DNA of 64,000 bases from Burkholderiales bacterium (GCA_016223165.1 JACRPO010000018.1:62001-126000), one strand, 5' to 3'. Numbered from the stretch's first letter, positions 1 to 8,987 are shown. Notes: generated by a model from the sequence alone, not told the origin. Translations and numbers: made by a program.

Positions 1-77
1 CCGAGGTCGCCGAAGCGATCGCCTGGCGCAACGGCGAGCGCCTGTTCAGCCAGGCCTGGGGCGCGGCCCAGCGATGA
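1..77 (+). CDS. C-terminal fragment of an unidentified protein
   Basis: An open frame enters from the left edge (first full codon at 3) and stops at TGA 75-77, giving 24 residues that end in AIAWRNGERLFSQAWGAAQR. The pattern of a hydrophobic helix followed by N-G-E-R-L-F is seen at the C-terminus of TatD-like and amidohydrolase-type metal hydrolases, but 24 residues cannot settle this. It lies 51 bp upstream of the YtkA-like gene on the same strand, so it may be the upstream member of the same transcript. Function is left open. Confidence 0.35.
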   Translation, partial: EVAEAIAWRNGERLFSQAWGAAQR

Positions 78-128
78 GTCGATGAGGCCGGACATGAGGC
101 GGAGCACCGCAGGTGCTGCTGCAGCGTC

Positions 129-530
129 ATGAGGACCTCGGCAACCCTGGCGATCACCTTGCTGGCCGGCTTCGCGCTGCCTGCGGCCGCCTCCTGCCCA
201 TTGGCGGCCGAGAAGGCCGGCGAGCGCCAGATCACGCAAGGCACCCTCCAGGTCTCGTGGCGGGCCGAACCCGAAGCGCTGGCCGTCGGCCGGCCCTTTG
301 CGCTCACGTTGCAGCTCTGCCCGCCGGCGGCACGCCTGCTGCGCGTGGATGCGACGATGCCCGAGCATCACCACGGCATGAATTACCGGCCGAGCGTGCG
401 GCCGCTCGGCGACGGACGCTGGCGCGCCGAGGGTCTGCTCTGGCACATGGCCGGACGCTGGGAACTGGCGATCGAGGTCGAGAGCGGCGGCGAGCGGACG
501 TGGCTGCGGCAGTCGGTGCACCTGCCCTGA
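129..530 (+). CDS. Secreted YtkA/FixH-like domain protein
   Basis: A 133-residue protein with a signal peptide (hydrophobic stretch about residues 6-21, Ala-rich cleavage region before SCPLA). The mature part carries the pattern of the YtkA-like family: an Ig-like beta fold with M-P-E-H-H-H-G-M near residue 78 and H-M-A-G-R-W-E near residue 105. These Met/His clusters resemble periplasmic copper-binding sites, although the metal is inferred. The stop lies 2 nt before the GTG start of the di-heme peroxidase, so the two are probably translated together. YtkA-like proteins are commonly found beside cytochromes and copper-handling proteins, so a role in the redox or metal economy of its neighbour is plausible but unproven. 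Confidence 0.7.
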   Translation: MRTSATLAITLLAGFALPAAASCPLAAEKAGERQITQGTLQVSWRAEPEALAVGRPFALTLQLCPPAARLLRVDATMPEHHHGMNYRPSVRPLGDGRWRAEGLLWHMAGRWELAIEVESGGERTWLRQSVHLP

Positions 531-532
531 GG

Positions 533-1699
533 GTGCTGAGCCGGGTTGCCGCCGCCGCGCTGCTGGCGGCCCTGGTCTGTTTCGGCGCGCGGGCCGGCGC
601 CGGCACCGGAGTGCCGCAGTCGGAGGGTCTGCTCGACTTCACCGTGGCCGAGCAGGCGGCCATCGTGTCGCTCGGTCCGTGGCCGCCGCCGGCAACACGC
701 GATGCTTCCAACCAATGGATGTCGCGGCCGGCCGTCGTCGCATATGGCCGGCGGCTCTTCGGCGACTCAACCCTGTCGGCCGACGGCCGCCTGTCATGCG
801 CGAGCTGCCACGACCCGCGGCGCGCTTTCCAGGACGGCCGCGCCGTGGCCAAGGGGCGCGGCGCCGGCGTGCGCAACACGCCGACGCTGCTCGACGTGGC
901 CGACCGGCGCTGGTTCGGTTGGGACGGTGCGCACGACTCACTCTGGGCCGCGAGCCTGGCGCCGCTGGTCGATGTGCGCGAGATGGCCGCTCGCGTGGAC
1001 GAAGTGGCGAAGCGCGTGCGCCGCGACGCGGCATGGCGTGCCCGTCACCGCGCCGCCTTCGAGGCAGACCTGCCGGCCGACGACCTCGAACTCGTCGTGC
1101 AGATGGCCAAGGCGCTGGCTGCCTATCAGGCGACGCTGCGCTCGCCGCGCACGGCCTTCGACCGCTTCCGCGATGCGCTCGTTCGCGGCGACCGGGCCGG
1201 TGCCGCGCGCTACCCCCTTGCGGCGCAGCGCGGATTGCGTCTGTTTATCGGCGAGGCGCGCTGCAGCGTCTGCCACGCCGGACCGGCGTTCACGAACGAC
1301 GAGTTCGCCGACACCGGCGTGCCCTTCTTCGTCGCCCGGGGTGCCGATGCCGGGCGCCACGGTGGCTTGGCGAAACTGCTGACGAGCCGCATGAACCGCC
1401 TCGGCGAGTTCAACGACGCGGGCGAGCGGGCCGACCCGCGCGCGCTGCTCACTCGCCACCTCAAGATCGAGCCACGCCACTTCGGTGAATTCCGCGTACC
1501 CGGCCTGCGCCAGCTGACGCGCACGGCGCCCTACATGCACAACGGCAGCCTCGCCACGCTCGAGGCGGTGGTACGCCACTACGACCGCCTCGACGAGGAG
1601 CGCCTGCACGCCGACGGCGAACGCATCCTGCGCCGCCTGAACCTGCGCGATGAGCAGGCGGCCGATCTCGTCGCCTTCCTGCGCACGCTCTCGAGGTGA
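533..1699 (+). CDS. Di-heme cytochrome c peroxidase / MauG family protein
   Basis: A periplasmic electron-transfer protein of the bacterial cytochrome c peroxidase/MauG superfamily. The two heme-binding motifs are CASCH (about residues 89-93) and CSVCH (about 244-248). The C-terminal motif Y-M-H-N-G-S-L-A-T-L-E at about 330 is the usual one of the family. GTG 533 was chosen because it is followed at once by a signal peptide (VLSRVAAAALLAALVCFGARA) and lies 2 nt after the preceding stop. The frame stays open far upstream only because it shadows the YtkA-like gene. The product is 388 residues, normal for the family. Whether it reduces peroxide or modifies a protein as MauG does cannot be read from sequence. 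It converges on yacG. Confidence 0.85.
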   Translation: MLSRVAAAALLAALVCFGARAGAGTGVPQSEGLLDFTVAEQAAIVSLGPWPPPATRDASNQWMSRPAVVAYGRRLFGDSTLSADGRLSCASCHDPRRAFQDGRAVAKGRGAGVRNTPTLLDVADRRWFGWDGAHDSLWAASLAPLVDVREMAARVDEVAKRVRRDAAWRARHRAAFEADLPADDLELVVQMAKALAAYQATLRSPRTAFDRFRDALVRGDRAGAARYPLAAQRGLRLFIGEARCSVCHAGPAFTNDEFADTGVPFFVARGADAGRHGGLAKLLTSRMNRLGEFNDAGERADPRALLTRHLKIEPRHFGEFRVPGLRQLTRTAPYMHNGSLATLEAVVRHYDRLDEERLHADGERILRRLNLRDEQAADLVAFLRTLSR

Positions 1700-1722
1700 G
1701 CCGCGCAGCGCGTGCGAGCTCG

Positions 1723-1950
1723 TTAGTGCCGCGGCGGCGGCTCGGGCGGCGCGTCAGGGGCCGGCGAATCCGGCGGCGACTCCTCGGGCGACTCCGCCGG
1801 CACACGGAAGCGCTCGCTCGCCCAGGCGCCAAGGTCGACGCTGCGGCAGCGCTCGCTGCAGAAGGGTCGCCAGCGGTTGCTGGGTGCAAACGGGCTCGGC
1901 GTGCCGCAGGTCGGGCAGGGCACGAGGCGTGGGGCGGGCGGGGCGTTCAC
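1723..1950 (-). CDS. yacG: DNA gyrase inhibitor YacG
   Basis: A 75-residue zinc protein with the diagnostic CPTCG pair and a CSERCR pair about 18 residues later, followed by the conserved VDLGAWASERFRVP segment. E. coli YacG binds the GyrB C-terminal region and inhibits supercoiling. The last 20 residues are a Pro/Glu-rich tail with no conserved content. The start is GTG. It is the last gene of the minus-strand series pilB-pilC-pilD-coaE-zapD-yacG, 30 nt after zapD, which is the normal order in many beta- and gammaproteobacteria. Confidence 0.9.
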   Translation of the reverse strand: MNAPPAPRLVPCPTCGTPSPFAPSNRWRPFCSERCRSVDLGAWASERFRVPAESPEESPPDSPAPDAPPEPPPRH

Positions 1951-1980
1951 GGAACTGCGCGGCGGGTTGGCCTCAACCCC

Positions 1981-2736
1981 TCAGGCGCACAGGGTCAGCT
2001 CGAAGGTCGTGTCGGTGTTGGCCGGCCGCAGGCGACCCTCGCCATCGGGACGCATGAAACGGACCGAGACCAGCAGGCGGTGGCCGCTGATCTCGGGCAC
2101 CAGGCCCTCGGCCTCGCCGATCTGCACGCGCAGCAGCTGATAGGTCTTGCCCTGCGGCAGGCTCTGCTGGTACTGGCCGCCGGGGGCGATCATGCGTTGC
2201 GCCTGGCCGCTGTCGCGCAGCAGGCCGAGCAGCACGCGCAGCGCGCCGGCCATCGGCGCCAGCGTGGCGATCCAGCCGCCGAGGTCGCCGCGGCGCAGGT
2301 GCGGGTCTCGCTGCTGCCAAGCGTGATAGGCGGGCAGGTCGAAGGCGCAGGTGCCGCCGGGGATGCTGATGCGGCTGCGGATGCTCATCAGCCAGTCGTT
2401 GCCGGCCAACGCCTGGCCGGCCTTGCCCTGCAGGGCGTTCAGGCCGGCAAAGGCCTGCTCCAGGCGCACCAGCCACTGGTCGAGCGAGGGCGCGTCGACA
2501 CCGGGATGGCCGCGGTACCCCTGCAGGACGAGGCGGTGGCGGTCGAGCTCCTTGAGCAGGTCGCTCTTCAGGTCGGCGCGCGAACCGACGTCCATGATCT
2601 CGAAGATCGTCGCGAGCGCGAAGTGGTGGTCGACCGCCGCGTCGCGTGCCGCCAGGAGATCGAGCCGCTCGAACAGATGCTCGAGCCGCAGCATCGTGCG
2701 GATGCCCTCGTGGAACGGGTACTCGTACAGGACCAA
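1981..2736 (-). CDS. zapD: Cell division protein ZapD
   Basis: ZapD (formerly YacF, DUF1342) is a cytosolic FtsZ-bundling protein. The 251-residue product begins LVLYEYPFHEGIRTMLRLEHL, the family N-terminus, and retains the GGTCAFDLPAYHAW and PLMA-like central segments. The start is TTG at 2736, inferred because homologues begin MILYEYP-. The frame stays open for a further 230 codons upstream only as a shadow of coaE. No good ribosome binding site is visible. The 164-nt gap to coaE is the largest within this operon and shows no gene. Confidence 0.9.
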   Translation of the reverse strand: MVLYEYPFHEGIRTMLRLEHLFERLDLLAARDAAVDHHFALATIFEIMDVGSRADLKSDLLKELDRHRLVLQGYRGHPGVDAPSLDQWLVRLEQAFAGLNALQGKAGQALAGNDWLMSIRSRISIPGGTCAFDLPAYHAWQQRDPHLRRGDLGGWIATLAPMAGALRVLLGLLRDSGQAQRMIAPGGQYQQSLPQGKTYQLLRVQIGEAEGLVPEISGHRLLVSVRFMRPDGEGRLRPANTDTTFELTLCA

Positions 2737-2900
2737 GGCAGGTTCGCGGCAGAGGCGTCGAGCGCGGGGCACTCGGCGCGTGGACGACGGATCGATTGTT
2801 TCACAGGCCCCGTGCGTCACCGAGTCGCGGCGCGGGCGTTGCGGCTCGGGCGTGCGGGCGGCGGAAGGCAGAGAGCCGGGCCCGCCCACAATGCCGTGCC

Positions 2901-3521
2901 CTATGGCCCCACCCAGCACCGATACAGCTGGCGCACCTCGTCGGACAAGGCGTCGAGCGTGAGCGTGTCGTTGTCGATCACGGCGTCGGCGATCGCGCGC
3001 CGCGCCGCGCGTGTGGCCTGTTGCGCGATGACGAGCTGCGCCGACTCGTGCGTCCAACCGGGGCGGGCGGCGACGCGTGCGACCTGCGTTGCCTCGCGGC
3101 AGTCGACGACGATGACGCGCTGCACGCGCGCGCGCCAGTGCCGGGACTCGGTGAGCAGGGGCACATCGAAGACCACCGGCTGCCCGGGTCGCGCCGCTGC
3201 TGCCTCCTCTCCCGCGCGCTGGCCGATGAGGGGATGCAGGATGTCCTCGAGGCGCTGCCGGGCCGCCTCGTCGCCGAAGGCGATGGCGCGCATGCGGGCG
3301 CGGTCGAGCGCGCCATCGGCGGCGAGCACATCGGTTCCGAAGGTGGCGGCGATCGCCCTCATGCCCGCGCCGCCCGGCAGGGTGAGCGCGCGCGCGATGG
3401 CATCGGTGTCGACCAGGTGCGCGCCGCACTCGACGAGCGCGCGCGCCACCGTGCTCTTGCCGCTGCCGATGCCGCCCGTGAGGCCGAAGCGCAGCAGCGT
3501 CGGCACGGTGGCTCCGGTCAA
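2901..3521 (-). CDS. coaE: Dephospho-CoA kinase
   Basis: It phosphorylates the 3'-OH of dephospho-CoA in the last step of CoA synthesis. The P-loop GGIGSGKST lies at about residues 15-23, followed by the DTDAIAR segment and the lid-region arginines; 206 residues is typical. The start is a TTG with a GAGG motif 5 nt upstream; a GTG five codons downstream is the alternative. It follows pilD by 7 nt in the pilBCD-coaE-zapD-yacG operon. Linkage of coaE with pilD is widespread in proteobacteria and does not by itself indicate a role in pili. Confidence 0.93.
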   Translation of the reverse strand: MTGATVPTLLRFGLTGGIGSGKSTVARALVECGAHLVDTDAIARALTLPGGAGMRAIAATFGTDVLAADGALDRARMRAIAFGDEAARQRLEDILHPLIGQRAGEEAAAARPGQPVVFDVPLLTESRHWRARVQRVIVVDCREATQVARVAARPGWTHESAQLVIAQQATRAARRAIADAVIDNDTLTLDALSDEVRQLYRCWVGP

Positions 3522-3528
3522 GCGAGCC

Positions 3529-4512
3529 TCAGGCGCCCAGGAAGGGCAGCATGTCCTCGGCCAGCGCGACGAAGCGCTCGCGCAAGAGCAGCGCGGACAG
3601 CCCGGCCAGCGCGAGGTAGGGTCCGAAGGGAATGGGCGTCTCGCGGCGATGCTTGCCGACGGCGATGAGAGCGATGCCGATCACCGAGCCCACGCCGGCG
3701 GCGACGAGCAGGATGCCCGGCAGCGACTGCCAGCCGAGCAGCGCGCCGAGGCCGGCCAGCATCTTCATGTCGCCTTCGGCCATCGCGTTCGGCTTGCGGA
3801 AGAGCACGGCCCAGGTCACGCCCAGCGCCCAGAGCACGCCGTAGCCGGCCAGCGCGCCGATGGCGGCGTCGCGCCACGACACGACGGACACCCCGGCCGC
3901 AGCGGCGGCGAGGCCGATCGCCACGAGCGGGATGGTCAGGCTGTCGGGCAGCAGGGTGTAGTCGAGGTCGATGAGCGCCATCGCGACGAGCAATGACACG
4001 GCGGTGCACCCGACCACCGTCTGCCAGCTCGGCCCGTAGGCGAGCGCGGTCAACGCGAAGAGCAGGGCGGTCGCACCCTCGACGAGCGGGTAGCGCAGGC
4101 CGATCGGTGCCTTGCAGGCCGAGCAGCGGCCGCGCAGCGCGAGCCAGCTGAGGATCGGCACGTTCTCGCTGGCGCGCAAGGGATGGCCGCAGTGCGGGCA
4201 GCGCGAGCGCGGTGCAAGCAGCGAGAGCGGCGGGCTGGCTTCGATCTGGCGGTTGATCGCCCCGGCCGCGGCGGCCAGCTCGGCCGGCGGCTCCACCTGC
4301 GAGCCGAAGGCGGAGCGCCAGCTGCGCCTGTCGCTGAGCGCGAAGTCGGCCACGTCGAACGCCCACCAGCCGCGCATGTACATCGTCGGCAGGCGATGCA
4401 CGACGACGTTCAGGAAGCTGCCGATGCACAGGCCGAGCAGTCCGAGTACCCAAGGCGAGAGCAGCAGGACGACCCAGTCCGGCGCGGCGCCGGAGCCGGA
4501 GGCCCCGGGCAT
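3529..4512 (-). CDS. pilD: Type IV prepilin peptidase / N-methyltransferase PilD
   Basis: An inner-membrane aspartic protease that removes the leader peptide of type IV prepilins and methylates the new N-terminal Phe. The 327-residue protein has the A24 N-terminal domain (GSFLNVVVHRLP near residue 30), a zinc tetracysteine CPHCGHPL / CSACKAPI between about 120 and 150, and the two catalytic aspartates in ALIDLDYTLLPD and EGDMKMLAGLGALLG. Eight or so hydrophobic segments are visible. Its ATG overlaps the pilC stop (TGATG at 4510-4514), indicating translational coupling. Confidence 0.95.
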   Translation of the reverse strand: MPGASGSGAAPDWVVLLLSPWVLGLLGLCIGSFLNVVVHRLPTMYMRGWWAFDVADFALSDRRSWRSAFGSQVEPPAELAAAAGAINRQIEASPPLSLLAPRSRCPHCGHPLRASENVPILSWLALRGRCSACKAPIGLRYPLVEGATALLFALTALAYGPSWQTVVGCTAVSLLVAMALIDLDYTLLPDSLTIPLVAIGLAAAAAGVSVVSWRDAAIGALAGYGVLWALGVTWAVLFRKPNAMAEGDMKMLAGLGALLGWQSLPGILLVAAGVGSVIGIALIAVGKHRRETPIPFGPYLALAGLSALLLRERFVALAEDMLPFLGA

Positions 4513-5732
4513 CAGACGACGGCGCCGAGCTTGAAGATCGGCAGGTACATCGAAATCACGATGCCGCCGATGAGCACGCCCAGGATGACGATGATGAAGG
4601 GCTCCATCAGGCTGGACAGGCCCTTCACCATCTCGTCGACCTCTTCCTCGTAGAACTCGGCCGCCTTGGCGAGCATGTGGTCGAGCGAGCCGGACTCTTC
4701 GCCGATCGCAGCCATCTGCAACACCATGGTCGGGAAGACGCCGGTGGCCGTCATCGCGGTGGTCAGGGCCGAACCGGTGGAGACGTCCTTCTGGATCTGC
4801 TCGGTGGCCTCGGCGTAGACGGCGTTGCCCGAGGCGCCGCCGACGGAATCGAGTGCCTCGACGAGAGGCACGCCGGCGGCGAACATCGTCGACAGCGTGC
4901 GCGTCCAGCGGGCGATGACCGACTTGTTGATCAGATCGCCGAAGACGGGGATCTTCAGCAGGAGCCGGTCCATCGCCTTCTGCATCTTCTCGTTGCGCTT
5001 CCAGCTCTCGAAGAAGAACCAGAGGCCGCCGAACAGCAGAGTGAAGATGGCCCACCAGTAGCTGACGAAGAACTTCGACAGGCCGATCACGAACATCGTT
5101 GGCGCCGGCAGGTCGGCACCGAAGGACTTGAAGACCTCCTCGAACGCCGGGATGACCCAGATCATGATGACGGTCAGCACGACGAAGGCGACCACGACCA
5201 CGGCGATCGGGTACATCAGCGCGGACTTGATCTTCTGCTTGATGGCGAGCGTCTTCTCCTGGTAGAGCGCGAGGCGTTCGAGCAGCGCCTCCAGGATGCC
5301 GCCCGCCTCGCCCGCTTCGACGAGGTTGCAGTAGAGGGAATCGAAGTGCAGTGGATGCTTGCGAAACGCCGAGCTCAAACTCGTGCCGGTCTCGACGTCG
5401 CTGCGGATGTCGTTGAGCAGCTTGGTCATGCGCGGGTTGGTGGCGCCGCGCGCGACGATGTCGAAGGACTGCAGCAGGGGCACGCCGGCCTTCATCATCG
5501 TCGCCAGCTGGCGCGTGAAGATCGCGATGTCCTTCTGCTTGATCGCACGGCCGCCGCTGGTGCGCCGCTTGCGGATCTTGTTGACCAGGATGCCCTGGCG
5601 GCGCAGGCTCGCGCTCACCACGGCTTCGCCGCCGGCGCGGATCTCGCCGCGCACGATCTTGCCGTTCTTGTCCTTGCCTTCCCACTCGAAGATGGCGTCC
5701 CTCGAGGACTTGGCGAGTGCTGCAGTTGCCAT
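4512..5732 (-). CDS. pilC: Type IV pilus inner-membrane platform protein PilC
   Basis: A GspF/PilC-family polytopic protein that couples the PilB motor to pilin extrusion. The 406 residues include a basic N-terminal region (FEWEGKDKNGKIVRGEI) and two homologous T2SSF domains. Each domain carries the family hallmark, e.g. LEALLERLALYQEK and GSLDHMLAKAAEFYEEEVDEMV. Three membrane segments are visible (about 165-190, 215-240 and 375-400). It lies 50 nt after pilB and overlaps pilD. Confidence 0.95.
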   Translation of the reverse strand: MATAALAKSSRDAIFEWEGKDKNGKIVRGEIRAGGEAVVSASLRRQGILVNKIRKRRTSGGRAIKQKDIAIFTRQLATMMKAGVPLLQSFDIVARGATNPRMTKLLNDIRSDVETGTSLSSAFRKHPLHFDSLYCNLVEAGEAGGILEALLERLALYQEKTLAIKQKIKSALMYPIAVVVVAFVVLTVIMIWVIPAFEEVFKSFGADLPAPTMFVIGLSKFFVSYWWAIFTLLFGGLWFFFESWKRNEKMQKAMDRLLLKIPVFGDLINKSVIARWTRTLSTMFAAGVPLVEALDSVGGASGNAVYAEATEQIQKDVSTGSALTTAMTATGVFPTMVLQMAAIGEESGSLDHMLAKAAEFYEEEVDEMVKGLSSLMEPFIIVILGVLIGGIVISMYLPIFKLGAVV

Positions 5733-5782
5733 GGATGTGCTCTGGACGAGAAGGTTGCGAGGTGGTGCGCCGGGCGCGGGCG

Positions 5783-7507
5783 TTACTCGTTGGTGACCGT
5801 GATCACCTCTTCGAGCGTGGTCACGCCGGCACGCACCTTGACGAGGCCGGACTGGCGCAGGTCGCGCACGCCTTCGGCCTTGGCCTGTCGCTCGATATCG
5901 AGGGCGCTACCTTCGCCCAGGATGATCTTCTGGATGGCCTCGGTGATGGGCATCACCTGGTAAAGACCGACCCGACCTTTGTATCCGTTGTTGCAGGAGG
6001 AGCAGCCCACCGCGCGATACGGCTTCCAGTTGCCGTCGAGCTCCTCGGCCAGGAAGCCGGCCTTGAGCAGCGACTCGCGCGGGTAGTCGGCGGGCTTCTT
6101 GCAGTTTTCGCACAGGCGCCGGGCCAGGCGCTGCGCGGTGATGAGCAGCACGCTGGCGGCGATGTTGAACGGCGCCACGCCCATGTTCATGAGTCGCGTC
6201 AGCGTCGTCGGTGCGTCGTTGGTGTGCAGCGTGCTCATCACCATGTGGCCGGTCTGCGCCGCCTTGATGGCGATGTCGGCCGTCTCGAGGTCGCGGATCT
6301 CGCCGACCATGATGATGTCGGGATCCTGGCGGAGGAAGGCCTTGAGCGCGGCGGCGAAGGTGAGCCCGGCCCGGTCGTTGACGTTGACCTGGTTGATGCC
6401 GGGCAGGTTGATTTCCGCCGGGTCCTCGACGGTGGCGATGTTGACGCCGGGCTGGTTCAGGATGTTGAGGCAGGTGTACAGCGACACCGTCTTGCCGCTG
6501 CCCGTGGGACCGGTGACGAGCACCATGCCGTACGGGCGCTGGATCGCGAGCATCAGGCGATCCTTCTCGATCTTCTCGTAGCCCAGTGCCTCGATGCCGA
6601 GCTTGGCGCTGCTGCTGTCGAGAATACGGATGACCACCTTCTCGCCGAACAGCGTGGGCAGCGTGCTGACGCGGAAGTCGATCGCCTTGGTGCCGAACTT
6701 CAGCTTCATGCGGCCATCCTGCGGGACTCGCTTCTCGGCGATGTCCATGCGGCTGATGACCTTGATGCGCGAGGCGAGCTTGTCCTTGATGGCCAGCGGC
6801 GGCTGCGTGATCTCGCGCAACTCGCCGTCGACGCGAAAGCGGACGCGGTAGTTGTATTCGTAGGGCTCGAAGTGAAGGTCCGACGCGCGCAGGTTGATGG
6901 CGTCGATCAGCATCTTCTGCAGGAAGCGCACAACGGGCGCATCCTCGACCTCGGCGGCGACGTCCGCGCCTTCGGTGCCGGTGGCGTCCTCTTCGGTGAC
7001 GTCGAAGTCGAAATCGGCCGTCGCCAGGGACTCGAGCACCTCGTTGGCCGAGGCGCCCTGGGCCTCGAGTTCGCGCGCCAGCTTGTCGTACTCGACGATC
7101 ACCCACTCCGGCGTGAGCTGGGTGGCGAACTTGATGCGCTCGACCGCCTCCTGGTCGGTGGGGTCGGCGGCCCCGATGAACAGCCGGTTGCCGCGCTTGC
7201 CCAGCACGATGAGCTGGTACTGGTTCGCGATCTTGGGGTCGACAAGACTGCGCGGCAGCTTCTGCAGGTCGACCGCGGCAAGGTCCACGAGTGGCAGTGC
7301 GAGCGACGTGGACAGCGTGTGCGCGAGATCGTCGGCCTTCATCGCGCCGCCGCTGACGACGGCCGCGACGAAACTGCTCTTGCGCTCGCGCGCGGTCTTG
7401 TTCAGCTCCTCGGCGGTCTTGGCGTTGAGCTTGCCGGCATTGACCAGGACCCGTGCGACGCCCGAGAGGGTCGAAGGGGGCGATTCGACGATTGTCTCGG
7501 CAGCCAT
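5783..7507 (-). CDS. pilB: Type IV pilus assembly ATPase PilB
   Basis: A cytoplasmic hexameric ATPase that powers pilus extension. The 574 residues contain an N-terminal MshEN/GSPII_E_N region (about 20-180, possible c-di-GMP binding in this class), Walker A GPTGSGKT at about residue 333, the Asp box, a Walker B-type segment DIIMVGEIRDLETA and a His box TGHMVMSTLHTNDA. A zinc tetracysteine (CENC at about 463, CSSC at about 500) distinguishes extension ATPases of the PilB type from PilT. It is the first gene of the minus-strand operon. The upstream 170 nt up to tRNA-Pro contain no gene. Confidence 0.96.
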   Translation of the reverse strand: MAAETIVESPPSTLSGVARVLVNAGKLNAKTAEELNKTARERKSSFVAAVVSGGAMKADDLAHTLSTSLALPLVDLAAVDLQKLPRSLVDPKIANQYQLIVLGKRGNRLFIGAADPTDQEAVERIKFATQLTPEWVIVEYDKLARELEAQGASANEVLESLATADFDFDVTEEDATGTEGADVAAEVEDAPVVRFLQKMLIDAINLRASDLHFEPYEYNYRVRFRVDGELREITQPPLAIKDKLASRIKVISRMDIAEKRVPQDGRMKLKFGTKAIDFRVSTLPTLFGEKVVIRILDSSSAKLGIEALGYEKIEKDRLMLAIQRPYGMVLVTGPTGSGKTVSLYTCLNILNQPGVNIATVEDPAEINLPGINQVNVNDRAGLTFAAALKAFLRQDPDIIMVGEIRDLETADIAIKAAQTGHMVMSTLHTNDAPTTLTRLMNMGVAPFNIAASVLLITAQRLARRLCENCKKPADYPRESLLKAGFLAEELDGNWKPYRAVGCSSCNNGYKGRVGLYQVMPITEAIQKIILGEGSALDIERQAKAEGVRDLRQSGLVKVRAGVTTLEEVITVTNE

Positions 7508-7680
7508 CGTGGCGGTTCAGCTCGGCATCGGCATGGACAGAACATCATCGCCGATCCACCCGGAGGTGTAAACGGCCCTGCAGGAGCGAGGCGCGCGCAT
7601 TCTTCGCCACTTTGCACCGATGCACTCGGCCACCGGGCGCGACACCGACCCGGCTCCCGGGCGTCTTCTCGTCTTTCAAG

Positions 7681-7757
7681 TGGTCGGGGTGAGAGGATTC
7701 GAACCTCCGGCCTCTACGTCCCGAACGTAGCGCTCTACCAGGCTAAGCTACACCCCG
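7681..7757 (-). tRNA. tRNA-Pro (anticodon CGG)
   Basis: Read on the minus strand, the 7-bp acceptor stem CGGGGTG pairs with CACCCCG. The D-arm region is TAGCTTAGCCTGGTAGAGC, the anticodon arm is CTACG-TTCGGGA-CGTAG with anticodon CGG, and the T-arm contains GGTTCGAATCC. The discriminator is A and CCA is encoded (7681-7683 on the plus strand read TGG). All four arms fold without mismatch in the acceptor and anticodon stems. Confidence 0.97.
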
Positions 7758-7814
7758 AATCGGAGCGGGCCGCTATCGACGTCTCCGGGGAGGCGCGACA
7801 GCCGAAGCCCAAGG

Positions 7815-8798
7815 TCAGGACGACCTGTGAACCGATCGAACACATAAGTCTATCAGAGCATCGCGCGCTCGCGACGGCGGGAGCGACAGGGCTCGGGCCC
7901 GCGCCTTGTCGGCTTCCTGCTGCGCCGCCGCTCGCGTGGCTTCGAGGGCACCGGTGCGGCGCACGACCGCGAGGATCTCGGGCAGGCGTTGCTGTTCGCC
8001 GTCCTCGATCGCGCGGCGGATGAACTCCCGTTCACCGGCGCTCGCCCGCTCCATCGCCAGGAGCAGGGGCAGCGTGGGCTTGCCTTCGCGCAGGTCGTCG
8101 CCGACGTTCTTGCCGAGTGCGACGGTGTCGCCTTCGTAGTCGAGCAGATCGTCGACGAGCTGGAAGGCCGTGCCCAGACAGCGCCCGTAGTCGGCGCACG
8201 ACTCCTCGGTGGCGGCGTCGGCACCACCGAGCACCGCCCCGAGGCGCGAACTGGCCTCGAACAGCTTGGCCGTCTTGTAGCGGATGACACGCAGATAGTC
8301 CTCGACCGTCAGATCGGGATCGTGCATGTTCATCAGCTGCAGGACCTCGCCCTCGGCAATGACGTTGGTCGCGTCGGCGAGCACTTCGAGCACGCGCATG
8401 CGGTCGACCGAAACCATCATCTGGAAGGCGCGCGAGTACAGGAAGTCGCCCACGAGCACGCTCGCGGCGTTGCCGAATGTGGCGTTGGCCGTGGCGCGGC
8501 CGCGGCGCAGTGCCGATTCATCGACAACGTCGTCGTGCAACAGCGTCGCGGTGTGGATGAACTCGACGATCGCGGCGAGTTCGAGGCGTTCAGCGCCGTG
8601 GCAGCCGAAGGCCTCGGCAAAGAGCAGGACCAGCCTGGGCCGGATCCGCTTGCCGCCGGCATTGACGATGTAGCCGGAGATCTGGTCGATCAGCGCCACG
8701 CGCGAAGCCAGCCGCTGGCCGATCAATGCGTCGACCTCCAGCATCGCCAGTTCGATCGGGTCCGCGACGGCGGGCTTGGAAGCGGGGGACTCGATCAC
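7815..8798 (-). CDS. ispB: Octaprenyl/polyprenyl diphosphate synthase
   Basis: A trans-long-chain prenyltransferase that makes the C40-class side chain of ubiquinone from FPP/GPP and IPP. Both aspartate-rich motifs are present: LLHDDVVDES (first, at about residue 84) and LVDDLLDYEGD (second, at about 205), along with GGKRIRPRL near residue 50. At 327 residues it is normal length. The start is GTG, about 20 nt downstream of the expected transcription start of a TATAAT element. It is divergent from rplU, as in E. coli and many other proteobacteria. Confidence 0.93.
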   Translation of the reverse strand: MIESPASKPAVADPIELAMLEVDALIGQRLASRVALIDQISGYIVNAGGKRIRPRLVLLFAEAFGCHGAERLELAAIVEFIHTATLLHDDVVDESALRRGRATANATFGNAASVLVGDFLYSRAFQMMVSVDRMRVLEVLADATNVIAEGEVLQLMNMHDPDLTVEDYLRVIRYKTAKLFEASSRLGAVLGGADAATEESCADYGRCLGTAFQLVDDLLDYEGDTVALGKNVGDDLREGKPTLPLLLAMERASAGEREFIRRAIEDGEQQRLPEILAVVRRTGALEATRAAAQQEADKARARALSLPPSRARDALIDLCVRSVHRSS

Positions 8799-8824
8799 GC
8801 GGCGGGCCGGTTCAGTGGGCGCGA

Positions 8825-8830
8825 ATTATA
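8825..8830 (-). promoter_or_regulatory. -10 element of the ispB promoter
   Basis: A perfect TATAAT on the minus strand (ATTATA on plus) 26 nt upstream of the ispB GTG. No convincing -35 hexamer is found 16-18 bp further upstream. It is placed back to back with the rplU promoter. Confidence 0.5.
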
Positions 8831-8900
8831 GGAAGCGGCCGGCGGCTGGCTCTTGCGCACCGCCCGGCCTCGGCCAAGCCCCCGGAGCGGTGGTGGGAAG

Positions 8901-8909
8901 TGGTACACT
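8901..8909 (+). promoter_or_regulatory. Extended -10 element of the rplU-rpmA promoter
   Basis: TGGTACACT fits an extended -10 (TG-N-TAnAcT); the -35 region is poor, as expected for an extended -10 promoter. It would give a leader of about 70 nt before rplU. Assignment is by pattern and position only. Confidence 0.45.
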
Positions 8910-8987
8910 GGAAGGCTGTTTCGACTGCGTGGGGTTTCCACGGCCGGAGCAGCACTCACCAGTCGTACTCACTGAACGAGGTCACAC

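Noticed and set aside
5717..8023. A 768-codon plus-strand frame across pilB and tRNA-Pro
   Set aside because: It runs antisense through pilB and through a well-folded tRNA gene; no protein signature.
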